Source of the DNA: Pseudomonas orientalis
Lineage (GTDB): Bacteria > Pseudomonadota > Gammaproteobacteria > Pseudomonadales > Pseudomonadaceae
Length of the DNA stretch: 64,000 nucleotides
NCBI RefSeq assembly: GCF_022807995.1
Contig: NZ_CP094351.1
Location: 1 to 64,000, forward strand
Direction: 5' to 3'
A program made the position numbers and the translations under genes. The notes beneath the pieces were generated by a model that searched no databases, had not been told where the DNA came from, and saw nothing but the letters and a program-made list of their open reading frames with translations. Positions 53,198 through 62,275 of the stretch are shown piece by piece; the stretch's first letter is position 1, and every line of letters begins with the position of its first letter.

Positions 53198-54502
53198 ATG
53201 ACCATGAAAGCACTCGTTATCGCCTCTCTGGCGCTGCTGAGCAGTTGCTCGGTCAGCGCGGCTGAAACCGACCTGATCAAGCAGGGTGAATACCTGGCCC
53301 GTGCCGGTGACTGTGTGGCTTGCCACACCGCCAAGGGCGGCAAGCCATTCGCCGGCGGCCTGCCGATGGAAACCCCCATTGGTGTGATTTATTCCACCAA
53401 CATCACACCGGACAAAACCGGCCTGGGCGACTACAGCTTCGAAGACTTCGACAAGGCCGTGCGCCATGGCGTCGCCAAGAGCGGTAGTACGCTGTACCCG
53501 GCGATGCCCTACCCGTCTTACGCACGCGTCAGCGACAGCGATATGCAGGCGCTATATGCCTACTTCATGAAAGGCGTCGAGCCGGTCGCCCAGGAGAACA
53601 AGGACAGTGATATTCCCTGGCCGTTAAGCATGCGCTGGCCCCTGGCGGCATGGCGCTGGATGTTCGCGCCAGCGGTCGAGGAATATCAGGTACAAGCGGC
53701 CGCCGACCCCGTGGTCAGCCGTGGCGCCTACCTGGTCGAAGGCCTGGGCCATTGCGGTGCGTGCCATACACCGCGCGCCTTGACCATGCAGGAAAAAGCC
53801 CTGAGCGCCGCCGACGGCAGCGCATTCCTGTCCGGCAGCGCGCCGCTGGAAGGCTGGATTGCGAAAAGCCTGCGCGGCGACCACAAGGACGGCCTCGGCA
53901 GTTGGAGCGAAGAGCAACTGGTGCAATTTCTCAAGACCGGTCGCAGTGATCGCAGCGCGGTGTTCGGCGGCATGAGCGATGTGGTGGTCCACAGCATGCA
54001 ACACATGTCGCAGGACGACCTGACCGCGATTGCCCGTTACCTCAAGAGCCTGCCGGCGGTGGACCCCAAGGACCAGCCGCACCAGTACGACAAACAAGTG
54101 GCCCAGGCGCTGTGGAAAGGGGATGACAGCAAGCCGGGCGCCTCGGTGTACATCGACAACTGCGCGGCCTGCCACCGTACCGATGGGCATGGCTATACGC
54201 GGGTGTTCCCGGCGCTGGCGGGCAACCCGGTGCTGCAGACGGCGGATGCCACGTCGTTGATCAACATTGTGTTGAACGGCGGTACCTTGCCCGCCACCCA
54301 CGCCGCGCCGTCGACCTTCACCATGCCGGCATTCGCCTGGCGCTTGTCGGACCAGGAAGTGGCCGACGTGGTCAGTTTCATCCGTGGCAGCTGGGGCAAT
54401 CAGGGCGCACCCGTGAGCGCAGGCGACGTGGCCGATCTACGCAAGAACGATATGCGCACCACCTCGGGTGACGACCTGGGACAGGTCACGCAAAAGCACT
54501 GA
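53198..54502 (+). CDS. Gluconate 2-dehydrogenase, triheme cytochrome c subunit
   Basis: The electron-transfer subunit passing electrons to ubiquinone. The 434 residues have a signal peptide (MTMKALVIASLALLSSCSVSA) and three heme-binding CxxCH motifs: GDCVACH, HCGACH and DNCAACH. The gene follows the FAD gene by 6 bp, completing the operon. The pathway connects periplasmic glucose oxidation to the respiratory chain, which in this window also includes the aa3 oxidase. Confidence 0.95.
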   Translation: MTMKALVIASLALLSSCSVSAAETDLIKQGEYLARAGDCVACHTAKGGKPFAGGLPMETPIGVIYSTNITPDKTGLGDYSFEDFDKAVRHGVAKSGSTLYPAMPYPSYARVSDSDMQALYAYFMKGVEPVAQENKDSDIPWPLSMRWPLAAWRWMFAPAVEEYQVQAAADPVVSRGAYLVEGLGHCGACHTPRALTMQEKALSAADGSAFLSGSAPLEGWIAKSLRGDHKDGLGSWSEEQLVQFLKTGRSDRSAVFGGMSDVVVHSMQHMSQDDLTAIARYLKSLPAVDPKDQPHQYDKQVAQALWKGDDSKPGASVYIDNCAACHRTDGHGYTRVFPALAGNPVLQTADATSLINIVLNGGTLPATHAAPSTFTMPAFAWRLSDQEVADVVSFIRGSWGNQGAPVSAGDVADLRKNDMRTTSGDDLGQVTQKH

Positions 54503-54541
54503 CCGCCGGACGGCACTGGTCAGAAACCTCGCGTCTCGATA

Positions 54542-54557
54542 CTGTATATAAAAACAG
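54542..54557 (+). promoter_or_regulatory. LexA (SOS) box upstream of the radical SAM gene
   Basis: CTGTATATAAAAACAG fits the CTGT-N8-ACAG consensus of gammaproteobacterial LexA boxes. The symmetry extends outward: CTCGATACTGT and ACAGTATCGAG are 11-bp perfect arms. The box ends 15 bp before the ATG and abuts the ribosome site, so binding would block transcription or initiation. Confidence 0.88.
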
Positions 54558-54572
54558 TATCGAGGCGTTTTC

Positions 54573-55631
54573 ATGACCACTGCACTGCCACCCCGTGGCC
54601 GGGGCACGGCCACCAACCTGCATAATCGTTTCGCGCCTACCGTCAGCGTGGCCGAGGACGACGGCTGGTTCCAGGAAGTGCCGCCCACCCAGGGCACCGA
54701 AGTGCGCATCGAAACGGCCAAGACCATCATCACCCGCAATAACTCGCCGGACTTGCCGTTTGATCGTTCCATCAACCCCTATCGCGGCTGTGAGCACGGC
54801 TGTATCTACTGCTATGCACGGCCCAGCCATGCCTACTGGGACATGTCGCCGGGGCTGGATTTCGAAACCCGACTGATCGCCAAGAGCAATGCCGCCGACG
54901 TGCTTGAACAGCAGCTCTCGAAGCCGGGGTACGTATGCGCGCCGATCAACCTGGGCTCCAACACTGACCCGTACCAGCCTATCGAGCGTGAATACAGGAT
55001 CACCCGCCAAACCCTCGAAGTGCTGCTGCGCTATCGGCACCCGGTGACCATCATCACCAAGGGCTCATTGATCCTGCGCGACTTGGACCTGCTTGCCGAA
55101 CTGGCCCGGCAACGGCTTGTGGCGGTAATGATCAGCCTCACCAGCCTCGACGATGAGCTCAAGCGCATCCTTGAGCCACGCACGGCAGCACCCAAGGCGC
55201 GATTGCGGGCGATACGGGTGATGCGGGAGGCAGGTATTCCGGTGGGTGTGCTGTGCTCGCCGATGATTCCGATGATCAATGACATGGAGTTGGAAAGCCT
55301 GCTTACCGAGGCCCATGCCGCAGGTGCGCAAAGTGCCGCGTACATGATGCTGCGCCTGCCGCTCGAGGTGGCGCCGCTGTTCGAGGAGTGGCTGGCGGCG
55401 CATTACCCGCAGCGCGCGGCGCATGTGATGAGCCTGGTGCGTCAGGTGCGTGGTGGCCAGGTGTATGACAGCCGTTTCGGTGTGCGCATGCGCGGTGAGG
55501 GCCCGTTTGCCGATCTGCTGGCCCAGCGTTTCAGCAAGGCGATCAAACGTCTTGGGCTCAACCGGCGCGAAGGCTTCAATCTTGATTGCACGGCATTTTG
55601 CCCACCGGGCAGGCAAATGGCATTGTTGTAG
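54573..55631 (+). CDS. PA0069-family radical SAM protein
   Basis: A 352-residue radical SAM enzyme with the 4Fe-4S motif CEHGCIYC (C-x3-C-x2-C) and the SPL-like surroundings NPYRGCEHGCIYCYARPSHAYWDMSPGLDF. It resembles the spore-photoproduct-lyase/Rv2578c group; the reaction of the Pseudomonas member is unknown. A LexA box directly precedes it, so it is probably DNA-damage inducible; I recall the P. aeruginosa homologue among SOS genes. Confidence 0.9.
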   Translation: MTTALPPRGRGTATNLHNRFAPTVSVAEDDGWFQEVPPTQGTEVRIETAKTIITRNNSPDLPFDRSINPYRGCEHGCIYCYARPSHAYWDMSPGLDFETRLIAKSNAADVLEQQLSKPGYVCAPINLGSNTDPYQPIEREYRITRQTLEVLLRYRHPVTIITKGSLILRDLDLLAELARQRLVAVMISLTSLDDELKRILEPRTAAPKARLRAIRVMREAGIPVGVLCSPMIPMINDMELESLLTEAHAAGAQSAAYMMLRLPLEVAPLFEEWLAAHYPQRAAHVMSLVRQVRGGQVYDSRFGVRMRGEGPFADLLAQRFSKAIKRLGLNRREGFNLDCTAFCPPGRQMALL

Positions 55632-55662
55632 ACTGAAGCAGACAAATGCGAAACCGCTGTAG

Positions 55663-55866
55663 GAATGGTCGCGTTTTGATATCAATGAAACCCCCGATCT
55701 AGAGCGGTTCATTCAGTTTGAGTTAAGTTTCGATGGGTACCTTGTTCAACGAGTGACTGATGAGTCGGTGCCTTGGTCGGTGAAGTTCCCAACTATTTCA
55801 CCGCCCAGGCGTCGAACTGACCTGAACACTTTCCCTGCATTGATCAAGAGGTTGAATCATGAGTGA
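55663..55866 (+). pseudogene. Possible 5'-truncated coding remnant before the carbonic anhydrase gene
   Basis: An open frame of 67 codons begins after TAG at 55660-55662 with no ATG and no start-compatible ribosome site. It reads plausibly protein-like (RFDINETPDLERFIQFELSF, DGYLVQRVTDESVPWS) and overlaps the first codons of the next gene. No family recognised. It may be a decayed gene or chance; the rest of this 227-bp gap shows nothing else. Confidence 0.3.
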
Positions 55867-56590
55867 TAAGGATAAACAGCCGTTGGCTGCGTCGGCTTCA
55901 GCCCCTCAAGTGGCGGAAACCGCCGATGCAGCGCTGCAGCATATCGTTGACGGTTTTTTGCATTTTCATCACGACGTCTTCCCCCAGCAGGAAGAACTCT
56001 TCAAGAAACTCGCCACGGCCCAGAGCCCGCGTGCGATGTTCATTACCTGCGCCGATTCGCGCATCGTGCCCGAGCTGATTACGCAAAGCTCGCCCGGCGA
56101 CCTGTTCGTGACCCGCAACGTGGGTAACGTGGTCCCTCCCTACGGCCAGATGAACGGCGGTGTTTCCACGGCCATCGAATACGCGGTACTCGCCCTGGGC
56201 GTACAGCACATCATCGTGTGCGGGCACTCCGATTGCGGCGCCATGCGTGCGGTACTCAATCCCGACAGCCTCGAGAAGATGCCGACGGTCAAGGCCTGGT
56301 TGCGTCATGCCGAGGTAGCCAAAACGATGGTTCACGACAACTGCGACTGCGCCAATGAAGGCGAGAGCATGAAGGTGTTGACTGAAGAAAACGTCATCGC
56401 CCAGTTGCAGCACTTGCGCACCCACCCTTCCGTGGCTTCGCGCATGGCCAATGGCCAATTGTTTATTCACGGCTGGATCTACAACATCGAGACCAGCGAG
56501 ATCCGGGCCTACGACGCGGATCAGTCGGCGTTCCGACCGTTGGGCGGCGAAGGCCCGATTCCATCCGCGACGCCTAAAGCGCGCTTCTAA
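55859..56590 (+). CDS. Beta-class carbonic anhydrase
   Basis: Interconverts CO2 and bicarbonate. The 243-residue protein has zinc ligands Cys64, His123 and Cys126 with Asp66/Arg68 (FITCADSRIV, CGHSDCGAM), the type II-like beta-CA signatures. It matches the position of P. aeruginosa PA0102. The next gene is a SulP transporter, and the pairing suggests bicarbonate supply. AGAGGTTGAATC precedes the ATG. Confidence 0.95.
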   Translation: MSDKDKQPLAASASAPQVAETADAALQHIVDGFLHFHHDVFPQQEELFKKLATAQSPRAMFITCADSRIVPELITQSSPGDLFVTRNVGNVVPPYGQMNGGVSTAIEYAVLALGVQHIIVCGHSDCGAMRAVLNPDSLEKMPTVKAWLRHAEVAKTMVHDNCDCANEGESMKVLTEENVIAQLQHLRTHPSVASRMANGQLFIHGWIYNIETSEIRAYDADQSAFRPLGGEGPIPSATPKARF

Positions 56591-56675
56591 CACACTTCCC
56601 TGCCGGGTAATGCGGTGGCTGCCATGGACGCAGCCAGGCTTTACCGCGCCCGGCGAATGCCTCGGGAGAGTCATC

Positions 56676-58223
56676 ATGCGTGCTGCTCAATTGAAAGCTG
56701 TTCTGCCTCGGGAGCTGCTCGCCTCCGTGGTGGTATTCCTGGTCGCCCTGCCCTTGTGCATGGGGATTGCAATCGCGTCCGGCATGCCGCCGGCCAAGGG
56801 GTTGATCACCGGCATCATCGGTGGTCTGGTGGTGGGCTGGTTGGCCGGTTCTCCACTGCAAGTCAGCGGTCCGGCAGCGGGCCTGGCGGTGTTGGTGTTC
56901 GAGCTGGTGCGCCAGCACGGCATGCTGATGCTGGGGCCTATCCTGCTGCTGGCGGGTTTTCTGCAGTTGGTGGCCGGGCGCCTGCGCCTGGGCTGCTGGT
57001 TCCGCGTGACGGCGCCGGCGGTGGTGTACGGCATGCTCGCGGGGATCGGCGTGCTGATCGTGTTGTCGCAGATCCATGTGATGCTCGACGGTGCGCCCAA
57101 ACCGTCGGGGCTGGATAACCTGGCAGGCTTCCCGGCCGCATTGATCGAAGCGATTCCCACCCTCGGCGGCGGGCTCGGCTGGCAGGCGGGCTTGCTCGGT
57201 GTGTCGACGATGCTGGTGATGTACCTGTGGGATAAATTTCGGCCGCAGAAGCTGCGCTTCGTGCCAGGCGCTCTGCTGGGCGTAGGCCTGGCGACAGTGA
57301 CCAGCCTGGTGCTGGCATTGCAGGTCAAGCGTGTGGAAGTGCCGGAAAACCTGTCCGATGCCATCGATTGGCTGCGTCCCAGCGACCTGCTCAATCTGGC
57401 TGACCCGCAGCTGCTGATCGCCGCATTCGCCGTCGCGTTTATCGCCAGCGCCGAGACGCTGCTGTCCGCCGCAGCAGTCGACCGCATGCACAGTGGGCAG
57501 CGCTCGGATTTCGATAAGGAATTGTCCGCCCAGGGTGTGGGCAACATGCTGTGCGGATTGGTCGGCGCCTTGCCGATGACCGGCGTGATTGTGCGCAGTT
57601 CGGCCAACGTCCAGGCGGGCGCCACTACGCGTTTGTCGGCGATGTTCCATGGGCTGTGGCTGCTGGGCTTCGTGCTGTTGCTGTCGAGCGTGCTGCAGAG
57701 CATCCCGGTGGCGAGCCTGGCGGGCGTGCTGGTGTATACCGGGATCAAGCTGGTGGACGTGAAGGCGTTCAAGGCCTTGGGACGTTATGGTCGGATGCCG
57801 ATGTTCACCTATGCGGCCACGGCGTTGGCGATCATCTTCACCGATCTGCTGACGGGCGTACTGGTGGGCTTCGGACTGACGCTGGTCAAACTGGCCTTCA
57901 AGGCATCACGGCTGAAAGTCAGCCTGATCGATTTGCCCCAGGACGGTGAGATGGAGTTGCGCCTGACCGGTGCGGCGACGTTCCTCAAAGTACCGGCGTT
58001 GACGCAGGTGCTGTCGACCGTGCCGTCGGGCACCACCGTGCATGTACCGCTCAATAACCTGAGTTATATCGACCACTCCTGCCTGGAATTGCTGGAGGAA
58101 TGGGGGCGGGCCAATGCGGCCAAGGGCTCGAAGCTGGTGATCGAAGCGCGTGGTTTGAAGCGTCGGTTGGAAGGTCGGGTAAGGACAACGGTGGGGATTG
58201 GCTCTGCGCCGTCTACTACCTGA
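56676..58223 (+). CDS. SulP-family transporter linked to carbonic anhydrase
   Basis: A membrane transporter of 515 residues starting at ATG 56676 after GGGAGAGTCATC. It has roughly ten to twelve TM segments (ELLASVVVFLVALPLCMGIAIASG opens) and a C-terminal STAS domain (TTVHVPLNNLSYIDHSCLELLEEW). Linked SulP-carbonic anhydrase pairs are a known arrangement associated with bicarbonate uptake. Compare the unrelated-context SulP gene at 26337-27905. Confidence 0.9.
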   Translation: MRAAQLKAVLPRELLASVVVFLVALPLCMGIAIASGMPPAKGLITGIIGGLVVGWLAGSPLQVSGPAAGLAVLVFELVRQHGMLMLGPILLLAGFLQLVAGRLRLGCWFRVTAPAVVYGMLAGIGVLIVLSQIHVMLDGAPKPSGLDNLAGFPAALIEAIPTLGGGLGWQAGLLGVSTMLVMYLWDKFRPQKLRFVPGALLGVGLATVTSLVLALQVKRVEVPENLSDAIDWLRPSDLLNLADPQLLIAAFAVAFIASAETLLSAAAVDRMHSGQRSDFDKELSAQGVGNMLCGLVGALPMTGVIVRSSANVQAGATTRLSAMFHGLWLLGFVLLLSSVLQSIPVASLAGVLVYTGIKLVDVKAFKALGRYGRMPMFTYAATALAIIFTDLLTGVLVGFGLTLVKLAFKASRLKVSLIDLPQDGEMELRLTGAATFLKVPALTQVLSTVPSGTTVHVPLNNLSYIDHSCLELLEEWGRANAAKGSKLVIEARGLKRRLEGRVRTTVGIGSAPSTT

Positions 58224-58247
58224 TACCTGACGAAACCGGATAAAAAT

Positions 58248-58337
58248 TGTGGGAGGGGGCTTGCCCCCGATAGCGGTGGACCAGTCAAAATGTCTTTGGC
58301 TGACACACTGCTATCGGGGGCAAGCCCCCTCCCACAT
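58248..58337. repeat. REPIN, copy I
   Basis: TGTGGGAGGGGGCTTGCCCC and mirrored GGGGGCAAGCCCCCTCCCAC about 40 bp apart, between convergent genes. Confidence 0.94.
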
Positions 58338-58360
58338 TGGAGTTTTATCGGATTCGAGAT

Positions 58361-59008
58361 TCAGGCAGGCTGATCCAGCGCCAGCTCAACGCCCAACTGG
58401 CGCGACAGGCACGGCCAGCGCTTCCACGCGGCCTCTGTGTCGGGGCTTTTGAGCGTTTCGCGATACGCCTCGACCGACTCCAGCGCAAAGCTCTCCTCGT
58501 TCAGCATCTCATCCACCGCCAGGTGCACCGCTTCATCCAGCTGATTGGCGAAGGTTTCACCAATCAGTTGATGGGCAATCAGGTTGGCGACGGTGGTGTC
58601 CGCCGGAATCAGCGGCTGGCCGAAATGCTTGATATACAGATCGTTAACCTCCTCCACCAGACGATGGGCCAGGTAGGCTTCGTCCAGCAGGCCGTCCAGA
58701 CCTTCGTGGCCAGCCAGGATCGCTGGCGGCTGCAGGAAGAAATGCTCGGCAATCTTCAGCACGGGCTTGATCTGGCTTTCGATCCCGGCTTCGCGAGCCA
58801 CGTCATTGGCTGCGTCCAGCAATTCGGGGACGAGGTCGATATACGCGGTGACAAATCGGGTCATGACAATGTTGCGATCTCCGTCAGCCAGGGAAATAGC
58901 CGAATGCAAGTGCGGCAACTGTCTTTCCAGTTGCCGGGCAAGCTGGCCCGTCGTGGCTTCGTGTTGATGGGCACGGGAAATCTGCTCGCGCAATGCGGCG
59001 GTGTTCAT
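58361..59008 (-). CDS. Conserved hypothetical protein (PA0104-like)
   Basis: A 215-residue, probably cytoplasmic, mostly helical acidic protein starting at ATG 59008 after GGAGTCTTC. I do not recognise a functional family. Visible features are histidine- and acid-rich stretches (ISRAHQHEATTGQ, LAHRLVEEVNDLYIKHFGQP) and no signal peptide or TM segment. It occupies the slot before coxB that PA0104 has in P. aeruginosa, which argues for a real gene. Confidence 0.75.
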   Translation of the reverse strand: MNTAALREQISRAHQHEATTGQLARQLERQLPHLHSAISLADGDRNIVMTRFVTAYIDLVPELLDAANDVAREAGIESQIKPVLKIAEHFFLQPPAILAGHEGLDGLLDEAYLAHRLVEEVNDLYIKHFGQPLIPADTTVANLIAHQLIGETFANQLDEAVHLAVDEMLNEESFALESVEAYRETLKSPDTEAAWKRWPCLSRQLGVELALDQPA

Positions 59009-59376
59009 GAAGACTCCAGTCATGCAGGCGTAGGAAAAGAGAGAGGATAAGGTAGCTCGTTTATACGAGCGCCTAAGATGCATTTGTCATAATTATTTCA
59101 TGGTTATACGTAGGCGTTATATCGATTTGCCATCGCTCGTCGGATAAACGATTCCGCCGCCTATTTTATTAGGCCTCAAGCGTGCGTTTCCACTCATTTG
59201 TCCCTACACATTGCGGGGTCGCTACGGCTGTCTATACTCGCTTTGTACGCAATTAGCTGATGACGCCCGACTGCAGACGCAGGCGAGGCTTGGCGGTTGT
59301 AAGCAGTCTGGAAGCCGCTCCCTTCGCCGCAGGTGCAAACCGGCGGGATAACAAGAAACATAAAGGGGAAACCGCA
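59009..59376. promoter_or_regulatory. 368-bp regulatory region upstream of coxB
   Basis: This gap separates the divergent PA0104-like gene and coxB. TTGCGG (59211-59216), a 16-bp spacer and TATACT (59233-59238, in CTATACT) form a promoter with a sigma-S-like -10. A long GC-rich 5' leader of about 130 bases follows before coxB. Nothing else stands out. Confidence 0.5.
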
Positions 59377-60504
59377 ATGACGCGACATCCACACGTTTGG
59401 ATGGGCTTACTGTTGTGGTCAATATTCGGCCAGGCCCACGCGGCCTGGACAACGAATATGGCGCCAGGGGCTACTGAAGTCAGTCACGCTGTGTTTGACC
59501 TGCACATGACCATTTTCTGGATTTGTGTGGTGATCGGCATCGTTGTGTTTGGCGCGATGTTCTGGTCGATGATCCTGCACCGCCGTTCCACGGGCCAGGT
59601 AGCCGCCAAGTTCCATGAGAGCACCACCGTAGAAATTCTGTGGACCGTGGTGCCGTTGCTGATCCTGGTGGCTATGGCCATTCCAGCCACCAAGACCCTG
59701 ATCAACATCTACGACAGCAGTGAGTCGGATATCGATATCCAGGTCACCGGCTATCAGTGGAAGTGGCATTACAAATACCTGGGCCAGGACGTGGAGTTCT
59801 TCAGCAACCTGGCCACGCCCGCCGAGCAGATCCATAACCAGGCCACCAAGGGCGAGCATTACCTGCTGGAAGTCGACCAGCCGCTGGTGCTGCCGGTGGG
59901 CGCCAAGGTGCGCTTTCTGGTGACCGCCGCCGACGTGATCCATTCGTGGTGGGTGCCGGCCTTTGCGGTCAAGCGCGACGCCATCCCAGGTTTCGTCAAC
60001 GAAGCCTGGACCCGTGTCGAGAAGCCCGGCATCTATCGCGGCCAGTGCGCCGAGTTGTGCGGCAAGGACCACGGGTTCATGCCCATCGTGGTCGAAGTCA
60101 AATCCCAAGCCGACTACGACAACTGGCTCGGTGAGCGCAAGCAAGAGGCAGCCAAGCTCAAGGAGCTGACCTCCAAGGAGTGGACGCTGGACGAGCTGGT
60201 GGCGCGCGGCGACAAGGTCTACCACACCACCTGCGTGGCCTGTCACCAGGCCGAAGGCCAGGGCCTGCCGCCGATGTTCCCCGCGCTCAAAGGCTCGAAA
60301 ATCGCCACCGGCCCCGCCGCCGATCACCTGAATATTGTCTATCACGGCAAGCCCGGCACCGCGATGGCGGCCTTCGGCAAGCAACTCTCGGAAGTGGACA
60401 TCGCCGCCGTGGTGACCTATGAGCGCAATGCCTGGGGCAATAACAAGGGCGACATGGTCACGCCCAAAGACGTGCTGGCTCTGAAACAGGCGGAAAGCAA
60501 ATGA
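59377..60504 (+). CDS. coxB: aa3-type cytochrome c oxidase subunit II with fused cytochrome c domain
   Basis: Carries the CuA centre that accepts electrons from cytochrome c. From ATG 59377 the protein has 375 residues: signal (LLLWSIFGQAHA), two TM helices, the CuA site YRGQCAELCGKDHGFMPI (C-x3-C-x3-H-x2-M), and a C-terminal cytochrome c domain with VYHTTCVACHQAEGQG. The caa3-like fusion is normal for Pseudomonas. GGGGAAACCGCA precedes the start. Confidence 0.96.
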   Translation: MTRHPHVWMGLLLWSIFGQAHAAWTTNMAPGATEVSHAVFDLHMTIFWICVVIGIVVFGAMFWSMILHRRSTGQVAAKFHESTTVEILWTVVPLLILVAMAIPATKTLINIYDSSESDIDIQVTGYQWKWHYKYLGQDVEFFSNLATPAEQIHNQATKGEHYLLEVDQPLVLPVGAKVRFLVTAADVIHSWWVPAFAVKRDAIPGFVNEAWTRVEKPGIYRGQCAELCGKDHGFMPIVVEVKSQADYDNWLGERKQEAAKLKELTSKEWTLDELVARGDKVYHTTCVACHQAEGQGLPPMFPALKGSKIATGPAADHLNIVYHGKPGTAMAAFGKQLSEVDIAAVVTYERNAWGNNKGDMVTPKDVLALKQAESK

Positions 60505-60562
60505 CTAACTTCATTGCAAATGCCCTGAATCGCCCCGCCCACTCGCCTGCAGGAGAACGGCC

Positions 60563-62149
60563 ATGAGCACTGTGATCGATGACCATGGTCACGCCGACCA
60601 CGTCCACGGCCCCGCGAAAGGGCTGATGCGCTGGGTGCTGACCACCAACCACAAGGACATCGGCACGATGTACCTGTGGTTTGCCTTCACCATGTTCCTG
60701 CTGGGCGGTTCTTTCGCCATGGTGATTCGCGCCGAGCTGTTCCAGCCCGGCTTGCAGATCGTGGAGCCGGCGTTCTTCAACCAGATGACCACCATGCACG
60801 GCCTGATCATGGTATTCGGCGCGGTGATGCCGGCCTTTGTCGGCCTGGCCAACTGGATGATCCCGCTGATGATCGGCGCGCCGGACATGGCCCTGCCGCG
60901 CATGAACAACTTCAGCTTCTGGTTGCTGCCGGCGGCGTTCCTGCTGCTGGTGTCGACCCTGTTCAGCCCCGGCGGCGGACCGAATTTCGGCTGGACCTTC
61001 TACGCGCCGCTCTCCACCACCTATGCGCCGGAAAGCGTGACGTTCTTCATCTTTGCGATCCACCTGATGGGCATCAGTTCGATCATGGGCGCGATCAACG
61101 TGGTCGCCACCATCCTCAACCTGCGCGCACCGGGCATGACCCTGATGAAAATGCCGCTGTTCGTGTGGACCTGGCTGATCACCGCGTTCCTGCTGATTGC
61201 GGTAATGCCCGTACTGGCCGGTTGCGTGACCATGATGCTGATGGATATCCACTTCGGCACCAGCTTTTTCAGTGCGTCAGGCGGTGGTGACCCGGTGCTG
61301 TTCCAGCATGTGTTCTGGTTCTTCGGGCACCCTGAGGTGTACATCATGATCCTGCCGGCATTCGGGGCCGTCAGCTCGATCATCCCGACCTTTTCGCGCA
61401 AGCCGTTGTTTGGCTACACCTCGATGGTCTACGCCACGGCGAGCATTGCGTTCCTGTCGTTCATCGTGTGGGCGCACCACATGTTTGTGGTCGGTATTCC
61501 GTTGGTGGGCGAGCTGTTCTTCATGTATGCCACCCTGCTGATTGCGGTGCCTACCGGGGTCAAGGTGTTCAATTGGGTCAGCACCATGTGGCAGGGCTCG
61601 CTGACGTTCGAGACGCCAATGTTGTTTGCGGTGGCCTTCGTGATCCTGTTCACCATCGGCGGCTTTTCCGGGCTGATGCTGGCAATTGCGCCGGCGGACT
61701 TCCAGTACCACGACACCTACTTCGTGGTGGCGCATTTCCATTACGTGCTGGTACCCGGCGCGATCTTCGGCATCTTCGCTTCGGCCTACTACTGGCTGCC
61801 GAAATGGACCGGCCACATGTATGACGAAACCCTGGGCAAGCTGCACTTCTGGCTGTCCTTCGTGGGCATGAACATGGCGTTCTTCCCGATGCACTTCGTG
61901 GGCCTGGCCGGCATGCCGCGCCGGGTGCCGGACTACAACCTGCAGTTCGCCGACTTCAACATGGTGTCCTCGATTGGTGCCTTCATGTTCGGCGCCACGC
62001 AGATCTTCTTCCTGTTTATCGTGATCAAGTGCATTCGCGGCGGCCCCGCCGCACCGGCCAAGCCGTGGGATGGCGCCGAAGGCCTGGAATGGAGCGTGCC
62101 CTCGCCCGCGCCGTACCACACCTTCACCACGCCGCCGGAGGTCAAATGA
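60563..62149 (+). CDS. coxA: Cytochrome c oxidase subunit I
   Basis: The proton-pumping core holding heme a and the heme a3-CuB site. The 528 residues have 12 predicted TM helices, HPEVYIMILPAFG (CuB-ligating His and cross-linked Tyr), WAHHMFVVG and HFHYVLVPGAIFG (heme a3/a ligands). GGAGAACGGCC precedes the ATG. A REPIN follows before ctaG. Confidence 0.97.
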   Translation: MSTVIDDHGHADHVHGPAKGLMRWVLTTNHKDIGTMYLWFAFTMFLLGGSFAMVIRAELFQPGLQIVEPAFFNQMTTMHGLIMVFGAVMPAFVGLANWMIPLMIGAPDMALPRMNNFSFWLLPAAFLLLVSTLFSPGGGPNFGWTFYAPLSTTYAPESVTFFIFAIHLMGISSIMGAINVVATILNLRAPGMTLMKMPLFVWTWLITAFLLIAVMPVLAGCVTMMLMDIHFGTSFFSASGGGDPVLFQHVFWFFGHPEVYIMILPAFGAVSSIIPTFSRKPLFGYTSMVYATASIAFLSFIVWAHHMFVVGIPLVGELFFMYATLLIAVPTGVKVFNWVSTMWQGSLTFETPMLFAVAFVILFTIGGFSGLMLAIAPADFQYHDTYFVVAHFHYVLVPGAIFGIFASAYYWLPKWTGHMYDETLGKLHFWLSFVGMNMAFFPMHFVGLAGMPRRVPDYNLQFADFNMVSSIGAFMFGATQIFFLFIVIKCIRGGPAAPAKPWDGAEGLEWSVPSPAPYHTFTTPPEVK

Positions 62150-62169
62150 ACAGCCTTGCGCAAACCCAC

Positions 62170-62260
62170 TGTGGGAGGGGGCTTGCCCCCGATAGCTATC
62201 TCACAGCCAATGACAGTGTCGACTGGTACACCGCCATCGGGGGCAAGCCCCCTCCCACAT
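62170..62260. repeat. REPIN, copy J, inside the cox operon
   Basis: TGTGGGAGGGGGCTTGCCCC and mirrored GGGGGCAAGCCCCCTCCCAC between coxA and ctaG, ending only 16 bp before the ctaG ATG. Confidence 0.94.
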
Positions 62261-62275
62261 TAGTGTGTGGCCATC

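Noticed and set aside
51188..53467. 759-codon minus-strand frame
   Set aside because: Mirror of the gluconate dehydrogenase flavoprotein gene; composition (His/Val/Gly-rich) is typical of antisense shadows.
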